From Adineta ricciae (taxonomy: Eukaryota > Rotifera > Eurotatoria > Adinetida > Adinetidae), in the NCBI GenBank assembly GCA_905250025.1, contig CAJNOJ010000002.1, positions 186,001-250,000 of the forward strand: 64,000 nt of DNA, in the 5' to 3' direction. Under the pieces are notes generated by a model. That model did no database searches and had not been told where the DNA came from. It saw nothing but the letters and a program-made list of their open reading frames with translations. This document shows positions 63,694 to 64,000 of the stretch, piece by piece. Numbering within the stretch: the first letter of the stretch is position 1; each line of letters begins with the position of its first letter. The translations under genes and the position numbers were made by a program.

Positions 63694-64000
63694 TACCGGG
63701 CCGTATCGACTGCAATAGTGAATCAAAATATTTGCATATAATCTTTTAGATAAATAGCAACATATTTTAGTGCTGTGTATTTTAGATCTTTTTAACATGT
63801 CTTTCAATGTAGTTCTCTTGTCATTTGGAATCTCAAATGAATCCAATAAAGTTAAACAAGATACACGAAGCGTATCAATTTCAGTTGCCACACGCGATCG
63901 TATCGTCTACCTTTTTACGATCATCGACTACTTTCGATGTTTTTCTCTTCAGCTATAAATACGAGCCAGTCATTCATCAGTGAATATGCTTGTTTCGAAA
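63694..64000. other. Window edge, possible promoter
   Basis: No complete gene. A minus-strand frame (63673-63891) beginning MATEIDTLRV could be an exon but lacks support. On the plus strand a TATAAATA box at 63954-63961 is followed about 25-30 bases later by a TCATTCATCAGT initiator-like stretch and an ATG at 63986. Confidence 0.3.
63954..63961 (+). promoter_or_regulatory. Possible TATA box
   Basis: TATAAATA, with an initiator-like CAGT about 25 bases downstream. The gene it would serve lies outside the window. Confidence 0.3.

Noticed and set aside
63673-63891. Minus-strand 72-codon frame MATEIDTLRV...
   Set aside because: Possible exon at the window edge, but no neighbouring exon or recognised domain. 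It also overlaps the 3' end of the plus-strand gene.

Overview
The window is nuclear DNA of a small-genome, ciliated metazoan. RUNX, CADPS, synaptogyrin and a p85-type PI3K regulatory subunit point to an animal. IFT80, RSPH9, TMEM17 and a CFAP97/hemingway gene point to motile cilia. Genes are close together and AT-rich, and most introns are only about 45-65 nt with GT-AG ends. Short introns, an animal copy of a bacterial-type MscS channel and possible spliced-leader-type acceptors fit a rotifer, probably bdelloid. That placement is an inference from style and content, not a proven assignment.

Layout. 330-1949 (+): unknown Cys-containing protein. 3648-5092 (-): RUNX. 7772-9486 (-): unknown helical protein. 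9768-14143 (-): long coiled-coil protein, possibly MPHOSPH9-like. 14535-14878 (-): small tail-anchored SEC20-like protein directly behind MUS81 (14977-16859, -). 17910-18763 (-): synaptogyrin. 19608-20383 (-): CFAP97D-like. 20530-21177 (-): TMEM17. 21601-22294 (-): small coiled-coil protein. 23015-29121 (-): CADPS. 32035-34974 (+): PI3K regulatory subunit with an unusual C1-SAM-C1 front end. 35077-38078 (-): WD-like protein. 38204-41492 (-): IFT80, divergent from TMEM170 (41761-42270, +). 42623-43201 (-): Q/P-repeat protein with a myristoylation-type N-terminus. 44957-45721 (+): unknown intronless gene. 45905-46913 (-): MscS-like channel. 47154-50192 (-): NFX1. 51061-52121 (+): RSPH9. 52744-56063 (+): SAM-domain protein, tail-to-tail with a condensation-type acyltransferase (56077-57426, -). 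58546-60763 (+): UGP2. 60970-61769 (+): OPA3. 62223-63693 (+): a protein with three Cys/His modules.

Themes. At least four and perhaps five genes serve cilia (TMEM17, CFAP97D, IFT80, RSPH9, and the WD-like gene if it is WDR93). Three serve secretion or membrane traffic (CADPS, synaptogyrin, SEC20-like). MUS81, RUNX and NFX1 are nuclear. The most unusual items are the C1-SAM-C1-p85 protein, the MscS channel, the three-module Cys/His protein, the Q/P-repeat protein and the degenerate condensation-domain enzyme. No tRNA, rRNA, CRISPR array or intact transposon was recognised. Exon limits were read by eye from splice signals and frame continuity. Where exon lengths were summed they gave uninterrupted frames.
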